Shown here one piece after another: positions 24,135-32,771 of a stretch of DNA of 38,404 nt. The DNA is from Bacteroidales bacterium. GTDB taxonomy: Bacteria > Bacteroidota > Bacteroidia > Bacteroidales > UBA7960. The notes under the pieces were generated by a model. It saw only the letters and a program-made list of their open reading frames with translations. It ran no database searches and had not been told where the DNA came from. Location of the stretch: assembly GCA_007123065.1 (NCBI GenBank), contig SKSI01000017.1:1-38404 (forward strand). The letters run 5' to 3'. Position numbers and translations under genes: made by a program. Position 1 is the first letter of the stretch; every line of letters begins with the position of its first letter.

Positions 24135-25835
24135 ATGAGCTTTGGTTTCTTTGATTTCCTCACCCTGTTCGGATCCCTGAGCCTGTTTCTTTTCGGGATG
24201 AAAACGATGAGTGAGGGTATTCAGAAGTTTGCCGGCGACAGGATGCGCTCCATACTCGCTGCGATGACTTCAAAGCGCTTCATTGGGATATTAACCGGTT
24301 TTTTACTTACAACACTCGTACAATCTTCTTCTGCATCAACGGTGATGGTTGTAAGTTTTGTGAATGCCGGTCTGATGTCGCTGCTTCAGTCAATTGGTGT
24401 GATTATGGGTGCAAATATCGGGACGACGACCACCGCGTGGCTGATATCTTTGCTTGGTTTCAAGCTTAACATCTCGGCTCTGTCGATCCCCTTGATAGGA
24501 ATCAGCTTTCCACTTCTGCTGAATAAGCGTGAGCGTTTTAATTCTTTGGGTCAGATCCTCCTGGGATTTGCATTGCTTTTTATGGGGTTGGATTTTCTGC
24601 GTGGCTCTGTGCCCGACCTTGAAACAAATCCGCAAATGTTTAAATTCTTGCAGGATCTGACGGGTTATGGTGTATACAGCACTTTTTTATTCCTGGGACT
24701 GGGAACGCTGCTGACCATTGTTTTGCAATCGTCGAGTGCTACAATGGCACTGACACTCGTTATGTGTAACTACGGCTGGATTGGTTTTGAACACGGCGCA
24801 GCAATTGTTCTTGGAGAGAATATCGGTACAACCATTACAGCAAATCTTGCTGCCCTTGTCGGTAATGTGTATGCCAAACGGACGGCTTTGGCACATAGTA
24901 TCTTTAATATTATCGGGATCATCTGGATGTTGTTGTTTTTCCGTTTTTTTCTGGGTCAGATTGATCATTTTATGGTGCATTTCGGCCTTGGGTCGCCCAA
25001 GGAACTACCGACGATGATACCAATTGGCCTTTCCATATTTCATACGGTGTTCAATGTTACAAATACTTTGCTGCTTGTTGGATTTGCACGGTATCTTGTC
25101 AATATTGTAGAATATATCCTGCCATCGCGTGGTAAGAAGTTTGAACGACCACATCTTGAGTATTTCAGTAGCGGTTTTCTGCATATGGCGGAGCTTTCCG
25201 TATTTCAGGCGAAAAAGGAAGTCCGTAAATATAGTGAACTCGCACATCGTATGTTTAACTTCATTCCTGCACTCATTATTGAAACAGATAAGAAAGAATA
25301 TCAAAATCTTCTTGAAAAGGTCAGTAAATATGAGGAAATTACGGATAGGGTAGAGGTGGAGATCACCACTTTTCTCATCAAGATCTCGCAAAAGCAGTTG
25401 AGCAGTCAGGCAGCAGAAGAATTGCGTCGGATGCGCCTCATCAGCAGTGAAGTAGAGAAAATCGGGGATGTTTGTTTTAAAATGGCCACGCTTTTATCGG
25501 AAAAGAAAAAGGAGAAAATCTATTTCACTCCGTCTCAGCGTAGCGATCTTTTTGAGATGTTTAAGTTGGTAAACACTGGTTTTGATCTGATGCTTTCCAA
25601 CCTTCAGTCGAGTACCCTGGAAGCAAGAAGGCGTTTGCCTGAGGCAAACAGTCTTGAAAAGCAGATCAATGCTTACAGGGATCAGATCAGTGATGCAGTT
25701 ATTACTGATATTGAAAAGCATCCCACACACGCAAAAAGTGGGTTTTATTTCAATAAACTGATCTCATCCTGTGAGAAGATTGGTGACAGCATCCTCAATA
25801 TTAATGAGGCGATTGCCGGTATTAATATTGAATAA
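24135..25835 (+). CDS. Na+/phosphate cotransporter family protein with PhoU-like C-terminal domain
   Basis: Inner-membrane sodium-coupled phosphate carrier, NptA/PNaS family, 566 aa. The duplicated transport core is clear: QSSS at 63-66 and 198-201, each followed by a GxNIGTT loop (GANIGTT 92-98, GENIGTT 227-233). About eight or nine membrane segments fill the first 345 residues. From about 355 the protein becomes soluble and helical with two PhoU-like repeats (LRRMRLISSEVEKIGDVCFKM and the final KLISSCEKIGDSILNINEA), a regulatory part linked to phosphate state. It has its own promoter and converges on nrfA with only 6 nt between the stops. Confidence 0.93.
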   Translation: MSFGFFDFLTLFGSLSLFLFGMKTMSEGIQKFAGDRMRSILAAMTSKRFIGILTGFLLTTLVQSSSASTVMVVSFVNAGLMSLLQSIGVIMGANIGTTTTAWLISLLGFKLNISALSIPLIGISFPLLLNKRERFNSLGQILLGFALLFMGLDFLRGSVPDLETNPQMFKFLQDLTGYGVYSTFLFLGLGTLLTIVLQSSSATMALTLVMCNYGWIGFEHGAAIVLGENIGTTITANLAALVGNVYAKRTALAHSIFNIIGIIWMLLFFRFFLGQIDHFMVHFGLGSPKELPTMIPIGLSIFHTVFNVTNTLLLVGFARYLVNIVEYILPSRGKKFERPHLEYFSSGFLHMAELSVFQAKKEVRKYSELAHRMFNFIPALIIETDKKEYQNLLEKVSKYEEITDRVEVEITTFLIKISQKQLSSQAAEELRRMRLISSEVEKIGDVCFKMATLLSEKKKEKIYFTPSQRSDLFEMFKLVNTGFDLMLSNLQSSTLEARRRLPEANSLEKQINAYRDQISDAVITDIEKHPTHAKSGFYFNKLISSCEKIGDSILNINEAIAGINIE

Positions 25836-25841
25836 CGGTGA

Positions 25842-27284
25842 TTACTTACTGACAAGCCATCCCGGTAACACTTCTTTTTTCCAGTTGTCTTTTTCCTGTC
25901 GGATTTTATCCATATCCAGGCCGATGAACTCCTGGGCTGCTTCTTTTGTTGACAGGTCCGGCATCTCAACCGGATAATCCACACCATATTTATTAAAAAC
26001 TGAAGTGAGTTTCAGACTTGCCTCCTGCGCTTTCTGGATGGAAGTTCCCAAAACCCTGAGTGCTTCAGCAGGTGAATGGATTCCCATTCCATTTGCTGCT
26101 GCAACCCAGTCCCAGCGCCATTGTGAATGGCGGATCAATTGCAGTACGGGAGCCATCTCCTCTTCCGTTGCACCGGCGTCCCAGGCATACTTGGCTTCTA
26201 TGTGTACGCGGGCCAGATTCTTTTCTGCAATGCGCCGCAGCTCCGAAACCCTTTTCTGATGGTCGTAAACATTGGCGATCAGGGTTTCTTCGCTTTGTCT
26301 GTGACATACCTGGCAGGATTTGTCAATTTTTGCCAGCGGACTTACCAAATGGTGGTCCGTGAACTTAATACCTCCCTCTCTTTTGTAAGGCATGTGGCAA
26401 TCAGCGCAGGACACCCCTCTTTGCGCGTGTATTCCGGTTTTATATAATTCGTAGTCGGGGTGTTGTGCTTTGAGCATAGGGGCCCGGCTAAGTGCGTGAA
26501 TCCAGTCTGCGTGGTCAATATTGTCTTTGTAGTACTCCATGTCTTCGGCACTGAAGCCCTCATCCCAGGGGAAGGTGAGGTAATTGTCGGGACCAAAATA
26601 ATATTCTACGTGGCACTGTGCACAAACCAGAGAGCGCATCTCCTGACGGGTTGCATTGTTGATGTCTCTTCCCTGCCGTTCAAATGCTTCAGCCAGAGCA
26701 GGTCGGGTAATGCGCAGGTTCATCGTTTTGGGATCGTGGCAATCCTGGCAACCTATGGGATGTTGAATGTTGGATCCCATCTCAGCCCAGGTTTGCGCGT
26801 AAAAGTTGCTAACGCCCAGTTCGTTCATCATCCTGGGAACATCCGTGCTTTTACAAGTCCAGCAGGTTGCAGGTTGGGGCACAGCCGTACGTAGTGTATT
26901 GTGAACATCCGTAACGGAATAGTAATGACCCCGGCCTTGATTGTAATCACGGGAAAAGGCGTAACCTGCCCACATCACAACAAGTTCAGGGTACTTTTCC
27001 AGATAGTCGATCATTACAGAGCCATAATACTTGCTTTCAAAAGTCGTGTCAAGAGTCATTAAATAGCTTTCATATTGTCTGGGAAAGTTTTCCCCCCATA
27101 CCGCATTATCAGGTTCAAAATCGGGGATTGGGCTGACCATCTGGAAATAGAGCTGTGCTTCACTGCGTCTTTCTATAATGCTTGCAGCAAAAAGGCCAAT
27201 CACAAATACAATGATAATGGTGACAAAAAATAGCAACCAGTTGATCCAGGGTTTCCTTTCAGATGTTTTTTGATTGGTTTCCAT
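25842..27284 (-). CDS. nrfA: Ammonia-forming cytochrome c nitrite reductase, catalytic subunit NrfA
   Basis: Periplasmic pentahaem enzyme reducing nitrite to ammonium with six electrons, 480 aa. Haem motifs in order: CWTCK (141-145), whose lysine marks the active-site haem, then CQDCH (179-183), CAQCH (221-225), CADCH (293-297) and CQVCH (324-328). Active-site residues corresponding to E. coli Arg114, Tyr218 and His277 are Arg118 (GRGHYY), Tyr228 (CHVEYYF) and His275 (KAQHPDYE). The N-terminus has a long hydrophobic segment (about 16-36) that may be an uncleaved anchor rather than a signal peptide. It follows nrfH by 18 nt; the two form the NrfHA complex that takes electrons from menaquinol. 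Confidence 0.98.
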   Translation of the reverse strand: METNQKTSERKPWINWLLFFVTIIIVFVIGLFAASIIERRSEAQLYFQMVSPIPDFEPDNAVWGENFPRQYESYLMTLDTTFESKYYGSVMIDYLEKYPELVVMWAGYAFSRDYNQGRGHYYSVTDVHNTLRTAVPQPATCWTCKSTDVPRMMNELGVSNFYAQTWAEMGSNIQHPIGCQDCHDPKTMNLRITRPALAEAFERQGRDINNATRQEMRSLVCAQCHVEYYFGPDNYLTFPWDEGFSAEDMEYYKDNIDHADWIHALSRAPMLKAQHPDYELYKTGIHAQRGVSCADCHMPYKREGGIKFTDHHLVSPLAKIDKSCQVCHRQSEETLIANVYDHQKRVSELRRIAEKNLARVHIEAKYAWDAGATEEEMAPVLQLIRHSQWRWDWVAAANGMGIHSPAEALRVLGTSIQKAQEASLKLTSVFNKYGVDYPVEMPDLSTKEAAQEFIGLDMDKIRQEKDNWKKEVLPGWLVSK

Positions 27285-27302
27285 AAAATATTTTTTTAAA
27301 AA

Positions 27303-27917
27303 TTAATCATATGTCAATACGTTCTCTTGTGTTTTCCGGTTTGTCCCCAGCCAGGAAGGTAACACGGAAGGCAGGCGCTCAACGAGTGCATGGGGGGAGG
27401 CTGACAAGCTTTTAACCGTGCCGTGGGGTGTTTCGCGATGGCAGTCCCAGCAAAGCTTGCCCTCATCCTTAGCTGCTTGTCTTGCTGTTACTTCCACCAA
27501 CTGCACCATGTCGACCAGATCCAGATGGCAACGGATGCAGTTTTCCTGAACGACGCGTGTGCCGCGACTTTTTATTTGAATAACCTGGGGTTCCCACCGC
27601 ATAGTAAAGTAGGTAGCATGTGCCAGCCCGTCTGTGCCTTTTACATAATATTTCCCGATCATGTTGTCCTGAGGAACGTGGCAGTCGACACAAGTGGCGT
27701 CACGCGCGTGGCTGTCTTTAGACCAGGACGCGAAATAGGGATACATTACGTGGCAATTGATGCAGGTTTCGGGTTCTTCCGACAGATAGGAAGCGGCATT
27801 GGAGATATGTACCGCGAGTAAAAGGATACCCGCCATGATTCCCATCAGAATGATTACTGCGAAACGCCACCCAGGAGGAGGAATGATCAGACGCAATGCC
27901 TTTTTTGCAAATTTCAT
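27303..27917 (-). CDS. nrfH: Cytochrome c nitrite reductase small subunit NrfH (NapC/NirT family)
   Basis: Membrane-anchored tetrahaem menaquinol dehydrogenase that feeds NrfA, 204 aa. One N-terminal membrane helix (about 19-40) is followed by four haem motifs: CINCH with the Met58 ligand typical of NrfH (52-58), CVDCH (76-80), CIRCH (127-131) and CWDCH (156-160). It is the first gene of the nrfHA transcript and diverges from the histidine-kinase gene. The C-terminal about 35 residues after the last haem are not conserved in a way I recognise. Confidence 0.96.
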   Translation of the reverse strand: MKFAKKALRLIIPPPGWRFAVIILMGIMAGILLLAVHISNAASYLSEEPETCINCHVMYPYFASWSKDSHARDATCVDCHVPQDNMIGKYYVKGTDGLAHATYFTMRWEPQVIQIKSRGTRVVQENCIRCHLDLVDMVQLVEVTARQAAKDEGKLCWDCHRETPHGTVKSLSASPHALVERLPSVLPSWLGTNRKTQENVLTYD

Positions 27918-28251
27918 AGTAAAAATATTTTCCTTTTAAAGAAAAACCGTACCGAAATATAAACAATAAATTCCTATTATCCGGTTTTATTGTGAGTTTT
28001 GGTGCAATTATTATATAGATTAAATAAAAACTATGGTTGTTATTAACAAATTGACAAATAGCGATTTAATAAAATTGTCAAGATGATTGAGGGCAAGCTA
28101 AATGCGTTCATTGTGTATTTATCTGTACTTCTGTATAAATAAAACAACAACATATTGATTTATATTTGATATTTATCTAATAAATATGTATATTTGTTGG
28201 CTATATCGATAACAATCGTTGCATAATGATTATAAAAAGGTATTTTTTTAT
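27918..28251. promoter_or_regulatory. Divergent AT-rich control region between nrfHA and the histidine kinase
   Basis: 334 nt with no credible gene. It contains a 13-bp palindrome TTGTTATTAACAA (28037-28049), a 7-bp inverted repeat TTGACAA/TTGTCAA (28051-28057 and 28075-28081) and the kinase promoter (28165-28196). A -7-like TATATTTC on the minus strand (27961-27954) is a weak candidate for nrfHA. The repeats lie on the nrfH side, 120-165 bp from its start codon. Confidence 0.5.
28165..28196 (+). promoter_or_regulatory. Textbook Bacteroidetes promoter of the histidine-kinase gene
   Basis: TTTG (28165-28168), 20 nt, then TATATTTG (28189-28196): both boxes and the spacing fit the -33/-7 consensus. 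A start near 28203 gives a leader of about 50 nt before the ATG at 28252 and supports that start over an upstream TTG codon. Confidence 0.8.
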
Positions 28252-30399
28252 ATGATCAGAAGAATCTACATATCGGGATTAACTGTCATTTTTTTTTGGA
28301 TGATTTGTCCTTTGAAAGGATTTGCATTTGGTAAGAATTATGTAAGTGAGATAGACAGTTTAACCAAAATCACTCAGGACCCGACCCGTGATGACTCTCT
28401 GGTTATGGATGCTTATTTCAGGTTAGGCAGGATTTATAGGTTGAGTGAGGCGTCAAAGGGGCTGGAATACACAAAAAAAGGCCTCGATATTGCCGAGGAC
28501 AATCATTTCAGTAACCTGATTGGTTATGCTTTAACCGACATTGGGCTATTGTACTGGCGGTTGAGCAATTTCAATCTTGCACTGGATTTTTTTCTGGAAG
28601 CAGGTGATGTATTCGAGAGAGAGGGAGATCGTTCAGGATATGCCCGCGTGCTGAATAGCATAGGTTCAATTTTTTCCAGACAAGGGCACCAGGATAGAGC
28701 GTTGACATACTTTATTCAGGCATTGCAGTTTTATGAAGATATGGATTCTGTTTTACTCTCTGCAACCGCGCTCAACAATATTGGTATGGTTTATCTGGAG
28801 CAAGGTGATTATGAGCTTGCTGAAGAATACCACCGGAAATCCCTGGAGATTAAAGAAGCTTATGGTGATCTGGCAGGAAAGGCTTTTTCACTGAATAACC
28901 TTGGGACCATCATGAAACAGACAGGGCGCTACGATGAGGCACTGACTTATTATGAGGAAAGCTTGAATATAAGAAAAGAAACTGGAGGGAGACTCGAGGT
29001 TGTGAACACAAAACGCAACCTTGGCTATCTGTATTTTCTGAAACAGGATTTTAATAAAGCTATTGAGCTGTTGGAGGAATGTTTTGTCTTGTATGAAGAA
29101 GTGGATCATCGCGCAGGAATGGCTGATGCTGAACATATAATGGGTATGGTCTATGGAGCCCTGGGCGATTTCAACAAAAGCCGCTATTACTTTGAATTAA
29201 GTCTGATTAGCTCCGAACAACTTGGTCTGGCTTCTTTGGTATCGGATAACTATAAATCATTGAGTGAACTCTATGCAAATTACGGAGATTATCATTTGGC
29301 TTATGATTATCAAAAAAAATATCTTATTCTTCAGGATAGCATATATGATGCAGAGGTTTCAAGACGTGCTTTAGAATTGCGTTTTGTGCATGAGCGGGAA
29401 AAGCGGGAAAGTGAGATCCAGCTGCTTCGTAAATCACATCAAATCATTGAGTTAAATTATGACAAGCAAAGGTTGTTCCGGAACTTTTTGCTTCTTTTTA
29501 TTTCACTGATCCTGGTTACGCTCTTTGTTATTTATTTTCGTTTTCTGGAATATAAAAAGACAAATGTCCTGCTGAAGAAGCAAAAGGAGGAAATAGCAGA
29601 TAATAACAGAAAGTTAAAAGAGTTAAACATCAGTTTGTTTGAGCATAAGGAAAAGGTAGAGAAACTTAATATGAAGCTTCAGGATTCTGAAAAAAACCTG
29701 ATCAACATTAATGATACGAAGGATAAGTTGTTTTCAATCATTTCGCATGACTTACGCAATCCTTTCGCATCCATTGTAAGCTTTTCCCGCATATTAAACC
29801 GTGATATTGATATGCTCACAAAGGAGGAACTCAAAGAGCTGGTTGCGGACCTGGACACATCGGTTATTAAAATCAGCAACTTACTGGATAATCTTCTGCA
29901 ATGGTCGCGCGCGCAAACTGGCAAGATCAGTTTTCGTCCTGAGGCAATTGCCATTAAGGAGATTATTGCTGAAAATGTCAATTTATTTGCGTCCAATGCA
30001 CGTGAAAAAGAAATTGAGCTTGTGGATGCAACAGATCAGGAGGTGATTGCTTACGGGGATGTAAATATGACAGATACAATCTTAAGAAATTTGATTTCCA
30101 ATGCGTTAAAATACACTCACACCAAAGGGCGAGTTACCGTATCTGCCCGTGAACATAATAAATTTATTGAGATTTCAGTTTCAGATACCGGAGTCGGTAT
30201 TTCAGAAAATGCCCAAAAGAAACTGTTACGTTCTGATACACTTCATTCTACTTACGGCACTCGTGATGAGAAGGGCAGTGGTCTCGGCTTGTTGATTTGT
30301 CGTGAATTCATTCGCCGCCTGGGAGGTAACTTTTTTATTAAAAGTGAAGTAGGGAAAGGTTCCGTTTTTACTTTTTCAATACCAAAGAAAACCACATAA
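28252..30399 (+). CDS. TPR-repeat membrane sensor histidine kinase
   Basis: Two-component sensor, 715 aa from the ATG at 28252; an upstream in-frame TTG (28219) would place charged residues before the signal sequence and is less likely. Order: signal peptide (about 1-27, ending GFAFG), about seven or eight tetratricopeptide repeats (about 40-370), one membrane helix (about 408-432), a coiled coil (about 435-485), a HisKA dimerisation domain with phospho-acceptor His499 in SIISHDLRNP, and an HATPase domain with NLISNALKYTH, DTGVGIS and GSGLGLLICREF. The TPR sensor would lie in the periplasm. No response regulator is fused or adjacent, so the partner is elsewhere. Divergence from nrfHA hints at, but does not prove, control of respiration. 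Confidence 0.92.
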   Translation: MIRRIYISGLTVIFFWMICPLKGFAFGKNYVSEIDSLTKITQDPTRDDSLVMDAYFRLGRIYRLSEASKGLEYTKKGLDIAEDNHFSNLIGYALTDIGLLYWRLSNFNLALDFFLEAGDVFEREGDRSGYARVLNSIGSIFSRQGHQDRALTYFIQALQFYEDMDSVLLSATALNNIGMVYLEQGDYELAEEYHRKSLEIKEAYGDLAGKAFSLNNLGTIMKQTGRYDEALTYYEESLNIRKETGGRLEVVNTKRNLGYLYFLKQDFNKAIELLEECFVLYEEVDHRAGMADAEHIMGMVYGALGDFNKSRYYFELSLISSEQLGLASLVSDNYKSLSELYANYGDYHLAYDYQKKYLILQDSIYDAEVSRRALELRFVHEREKRESEIQLLRKSHQIIELNYDKQRLFRNFLLLFISLILVTLFVIYFRFLEYKKTNVLLKKQKEEIADNNRKLKELNISLFEHKEKVEKLNMKLQDSEKNLININDTKDKLFSIISHDLRNPFASIVSFSRILNRDIDMLTKEELKELVADLDTSVIKISNLLDNLLQWSRAQTGKISFRPEAIAIKEIIAENVNLFASNAREKEIELVDATDQEVIAYGDVNMTDTILRNLISNALKYTHTKGRVTVSAREHNKFIEISVSDTGVGISENAQKKLLRSDTLHSTYGTRDEKGSGLGLLICREFIRRLGGNFFIKSEVGKGSVFTFSIPKKTT

Positions 30400-30419
30400 A
30401 ACCGCGTTGAAAAAAATCG

Positions 30420-30427
30420 TATATTTG
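30420..30427 (+). promoter_or_regulatory. -7 promoter element of tRNA-Leu
   Basis: TATATTTG followed by CACTCC is a perfect -7 box and lies 21 nt before the tRNA. A correctly spaced -33 box is not visible, as is common for stable-RNA genes in this phylum. Confidence 0.55.
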
Positions 30428-30448
30428 CACTCCGTTTACAAAAACATT

Positions 30449-30530
30449 GCGGATGTGGCGTAATTGGTAGCCGCGCCAGACTTAGGATCTGGTGCCGAGA
30501 GGCGTGGGGGTTCGAGTCCCTTCATCCGCA
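30449..30530 (+). tRNA. tRNA-Leu (anticodon UAG)
   Basis: 82 nt. The acceptor stem GCGGATG (30449-30455) pairs with CATCCGC (30523-30529), with discriminator A at 30530. The anticodon stem-loop CCAGA-CTTAGGA-TCTGG places TAG at 30483-30485. A long variable arm TGCCGAGAGGCGT marks a class II (Leu) tRNA. The T-loop is TTCGAGT, with two G-T pairs at the base of its stem. The 3' CCA is not encoded. Confidence 0.95.
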
Positions 30531-30581
30531 CAGATCGGATTATTGGCAACAAGCAAAACTGTGTAAATCAAAACTATAAAG

Positions 30582-30618
30582 CAAATTTGGCGAATTTACA
30601 CCAAGTTTGTTTTTTTTT
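30582..30618 (+). terminator. Intrinsic terminator after tRNA-Leu, upstream of tig
   Basis: CAAATTTGG (30582-30590) pairs with CCAAGTTTG (30601-30609) over 10 nt with one G-T wobble, followed by nine T (30610-30618). An 8-bp repeat pair GTGTAAAT/ATTTACAC (30561-30568 and 30594-30601) overlaps the loop and the first base of the right arm, so the two structures exclude each other. Confidence 0.8.
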
Positions 30619-30658
30619 AAGAATCTTATTGAGATTATCACCACAAATTTAAAACAAT

Positions 30659-32071
30659 ATGGATATCGTTAAAGAGAACACCAGCCCATTGGAAGCAACA
30701 TTAAAAATCAAACTTACAGAAGATGATTATCGTGAGCAGGTGTCAAAAGAACTGAAGAATGCCCAGAAGAAGATGCAAATGCCCGGCTTCAGGCCAGGGA
30801 AAGTGCCTATGGGACTGGTAAACAAAATGTACGGAAAGAGCGTTCTGGTTGAAGAGGTCAATAAAATTCTGGCAGACGCTCTATATAATTATATCAAGGA
30901 AGAAAAAATCAATGTGTTGGGAAACCCGCTGCCGGATGAAGGTGCAGCAGCAGATATAGACTGGGAAACACAAAAGGAGTTCGAATTCCAGTATCACATC
31001 GGACTGGCTCCGGAGATTGACCTGGAACTTACTGATGAGATTGAAGTGGATTACCACAAAATCAAGGTTGCTGAGGATTCGATAGACAAATACGTTGAAG
31101 AGGCCCGTAAACGTCACGGCAACATGGTTAATCCAGGAACTGCAGAAGCGGAGGATGTATTGTACGGAGAGTTTGCTGAGCTGGATGACAAGGGTGAACC
31201 AAAAGAAGATGGCCTGACAAACAAAACCAATGTCTTTATCCGTTTCATTAAGGATGAAGCGATCAAAAACCAGCTGATAGGTGCAAAACCCGGTTCAGTT
31301 ATTGATATGGATATTATGAAAGCGGTTGAGTCGGAAACGGAAGCAGCTTCCATGGTTGGTCTGAAAAAAGAGGAGCTTCAGGATCACAGTCCTGTTTTTC
31401 GGTTTATTGTCGAAAGCATTTCAAGGGTTGAGCCCGCTGAATTGAATGAAGATCTCTATAAGAAAATAGCTCCTGATAAGGATATTAAAACGGAGGAAGA
31501 TCTTCGGAATTTTGTTAGAGAACAAATTGAACAGCAGTATCAGTCAGATGTGGATAAACATTTCCGCAATGTTGTGTCAGAGAAGCTGAATGAACTCACC
31601 AAACTACCGCTACCCGAGTCTTTTCTTAAAAAATGGCTTGTTGAGAATAATAAGGAAGAACTAACTGAAGAGAAAGTTAACGAAGAATTTGAAAAGGCTG
31701 CTGATACCTTTAGATGGCAACTTTTGGAAAACCATCTCATAAAAAAATATGAGATTGAAGTAAAACCTGAAGAAGTAAACAGCGAACTGGAGTATTTCAT
31801 TAAAGCGCAGCTTGCACAATATGGCCAAACAGACTTGCCTCAGGAAATTCTGGACAAGTACGTAAAAGAGCTTGGCAGCAAGCAGGAAGAGGTTAAAAAG
31901 GTTTATGACCACCTGTTTGATAAAAAATTGATGGAGCTTTTCAAAGAGAAATTGACGCTGAATGAAATTCAGATGGAGTTGGATGATTATGTAAAAATGG
32001 TCAATGACAAATACAACCCCGGCCAAACAGAAAGCGATTCAGAGTCTGAAAAAGAAACCACAAAAGAATAA
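30659..32071 (+). CDS. tig: Trigger factor
   Basis: Ribosome-associated chaperone that meets nascent chains at L23, 470 aa. The ribosome-binding signature GFRPGKVP is at 43-50. A middle domain in the place of the FKBP-type prolyl isomerase follows (about 150-240) but looks divergent, as usual in this phylum, and the C-terminal helical arms hold the substrate cradle. The end is an acidic low-complexity tail (from about 453). It starts the tig-clpP-clpX operon, with 3 nt before clpP. No clear promoter lies between the upstream terminator and its ATG. Confidence 0.96.
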   Translation: MDIVKENTSPLEATLKIKLTEDDYREQVSKELKNAQKKMQMPGFRPGKVPMGLVNKMYGKSVLVEEVNKILADALYNYIKEEKINVLGNPLPDEGAAADIDWETQKEFEFQYHIGLAPEIDLELTDEIEVDYHKIKVAEDSIDKYVEEARKRHGNMVNPGTAEAEDVLYGEFAELDDKGEPKEDGLTNKTNVFIRFIKDEAIKNQLIGAKPGSVIDMDIMKAVESETEAASMVGLKKEELQDHSPVFRFIVESISRVEPAELNEDLYKKIAPDKDIKTEEDLRNFVREQIEQQYQSDVDKHFRNVVSEKLNELTKLPLPESFLKKWLVENNKEELTEEKVNEEFEKAADTFRWQLLENHLIKKYEIEVKPEEVNSELEYFIKAQLAQYGQTDLPQEILDKYVKELGSKQEEVKKVYDHLFDKKLMELFKEKLTLNEIQMELDDYVKMVNDKYNPGQTESDSESEKETTKE

Positions 32072-32074
32072 ACC

Positions 32075-32764
32075 ATGAGCAGAGCAGAAGATTTTCACAA
32101 ATATGCAACCCGCCACAGGGGCATCAGCAGTATGACCATGCATGAATATACTTCAGTGTATGGCAACTATATCAGTCCGACCATCATTGAGGAGCGGCAA
32201 CTGAATGTGGCAACAATGGATGTGTTCAGCCGTTTGATGATGGATCGAATCATTTTTCTCGGTGTTCCAATCAACGATTATGTAGCCAACATCATTCAGG
32301 CACAGCTGCTTTATATGGAGTCCGTAGACCCAAAGAAAGACATTCAGATTTACCTGAATACCCCGGGTGGATCAGTCTATGCCGGTCTGGGAATTTACGA
32401 CACCATGCAGTACATTGCACCGGATGTTGCTACGATCTGCACCGGTATGGCTGCTTCAATGGGTGCTGTATTGCTGAGTGCGGGAGCAAATGGAAAGCGT
32501 ACCGCCTTAAAGCACAGCCGTATCCTGATTCACCAGCCGATGGGTGGTGCCGAAGGACAGGCATCTGACATTGAGATCACAGCCAGAGAGATCCAAAAGA
32601 TCAAGAAAGAACTTTATGAGATCATTGCCTTGCATTCAAAACAAGACTATAAAAAGATATGGAAGGATTCGGATCGGGATTACTGGATGACTGCCACAGA
32701 AGCCAAAGATTATGGAATGATCGATGAAGTATTGGTCTCCAACAAGAAACCTTCTGAAAAATAG
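32075..32764 (+). CDS. clpP: ATP-dependent Clp protease proteolytic subunit
   Basis: Serine protease that forms a double heptameric chamber, 229 aa. The catalytic triad is Ser128 (GMAASMGA), His153 (RILIHQP) and Asp202 (DRDYW). The N-terminal about 35 residues precede the mature-type start and may be a propeptide. Its stop is 7 nt before clpX. Together with the adjacent ATPase it degrades tagged and regulatory proteins. Confidence 0.98.
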   Translation: MSRAEDFHKYATRHRGISSMTMHEYTSVYGNYISPTIIEERQLNVATMDVFSRLMMDRIIFLGVPINDYVANIIQAQLLYMESVDPKKDIQIYLNTPGGSVYAGLGIYDTMQYIAPDVATICTGMAASMGAVLLSAGANGKRTALKHSRILIHQPMGGAEGQASDIEITAREIQKIKKELYEIIALHSKQDYKKIWKDSDRDYWMTATEAKDYGMIDEVLVSNKKPSEK

Positions 32765-32771
32765 CGCAACC

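Noticed and set aside
27990..28006. CRP-like half site TGTGA upstream of nrfH
   Set aside because: Only one half matches; the second half (GTGCAA) does not form the expected inverted repeat.
28219..28251. TTG start extending the histidine kinase by 11 residues
   Set aside because: The ATG at 28252 gives a normal signal peptide and sits at a better distance from the promoter.
32724..32771. Upstream start for clpX inside clpP
   Set aside because: The conserved N-terminus of ClpX and spacing from the clpP stop favour the ATG at 32772.
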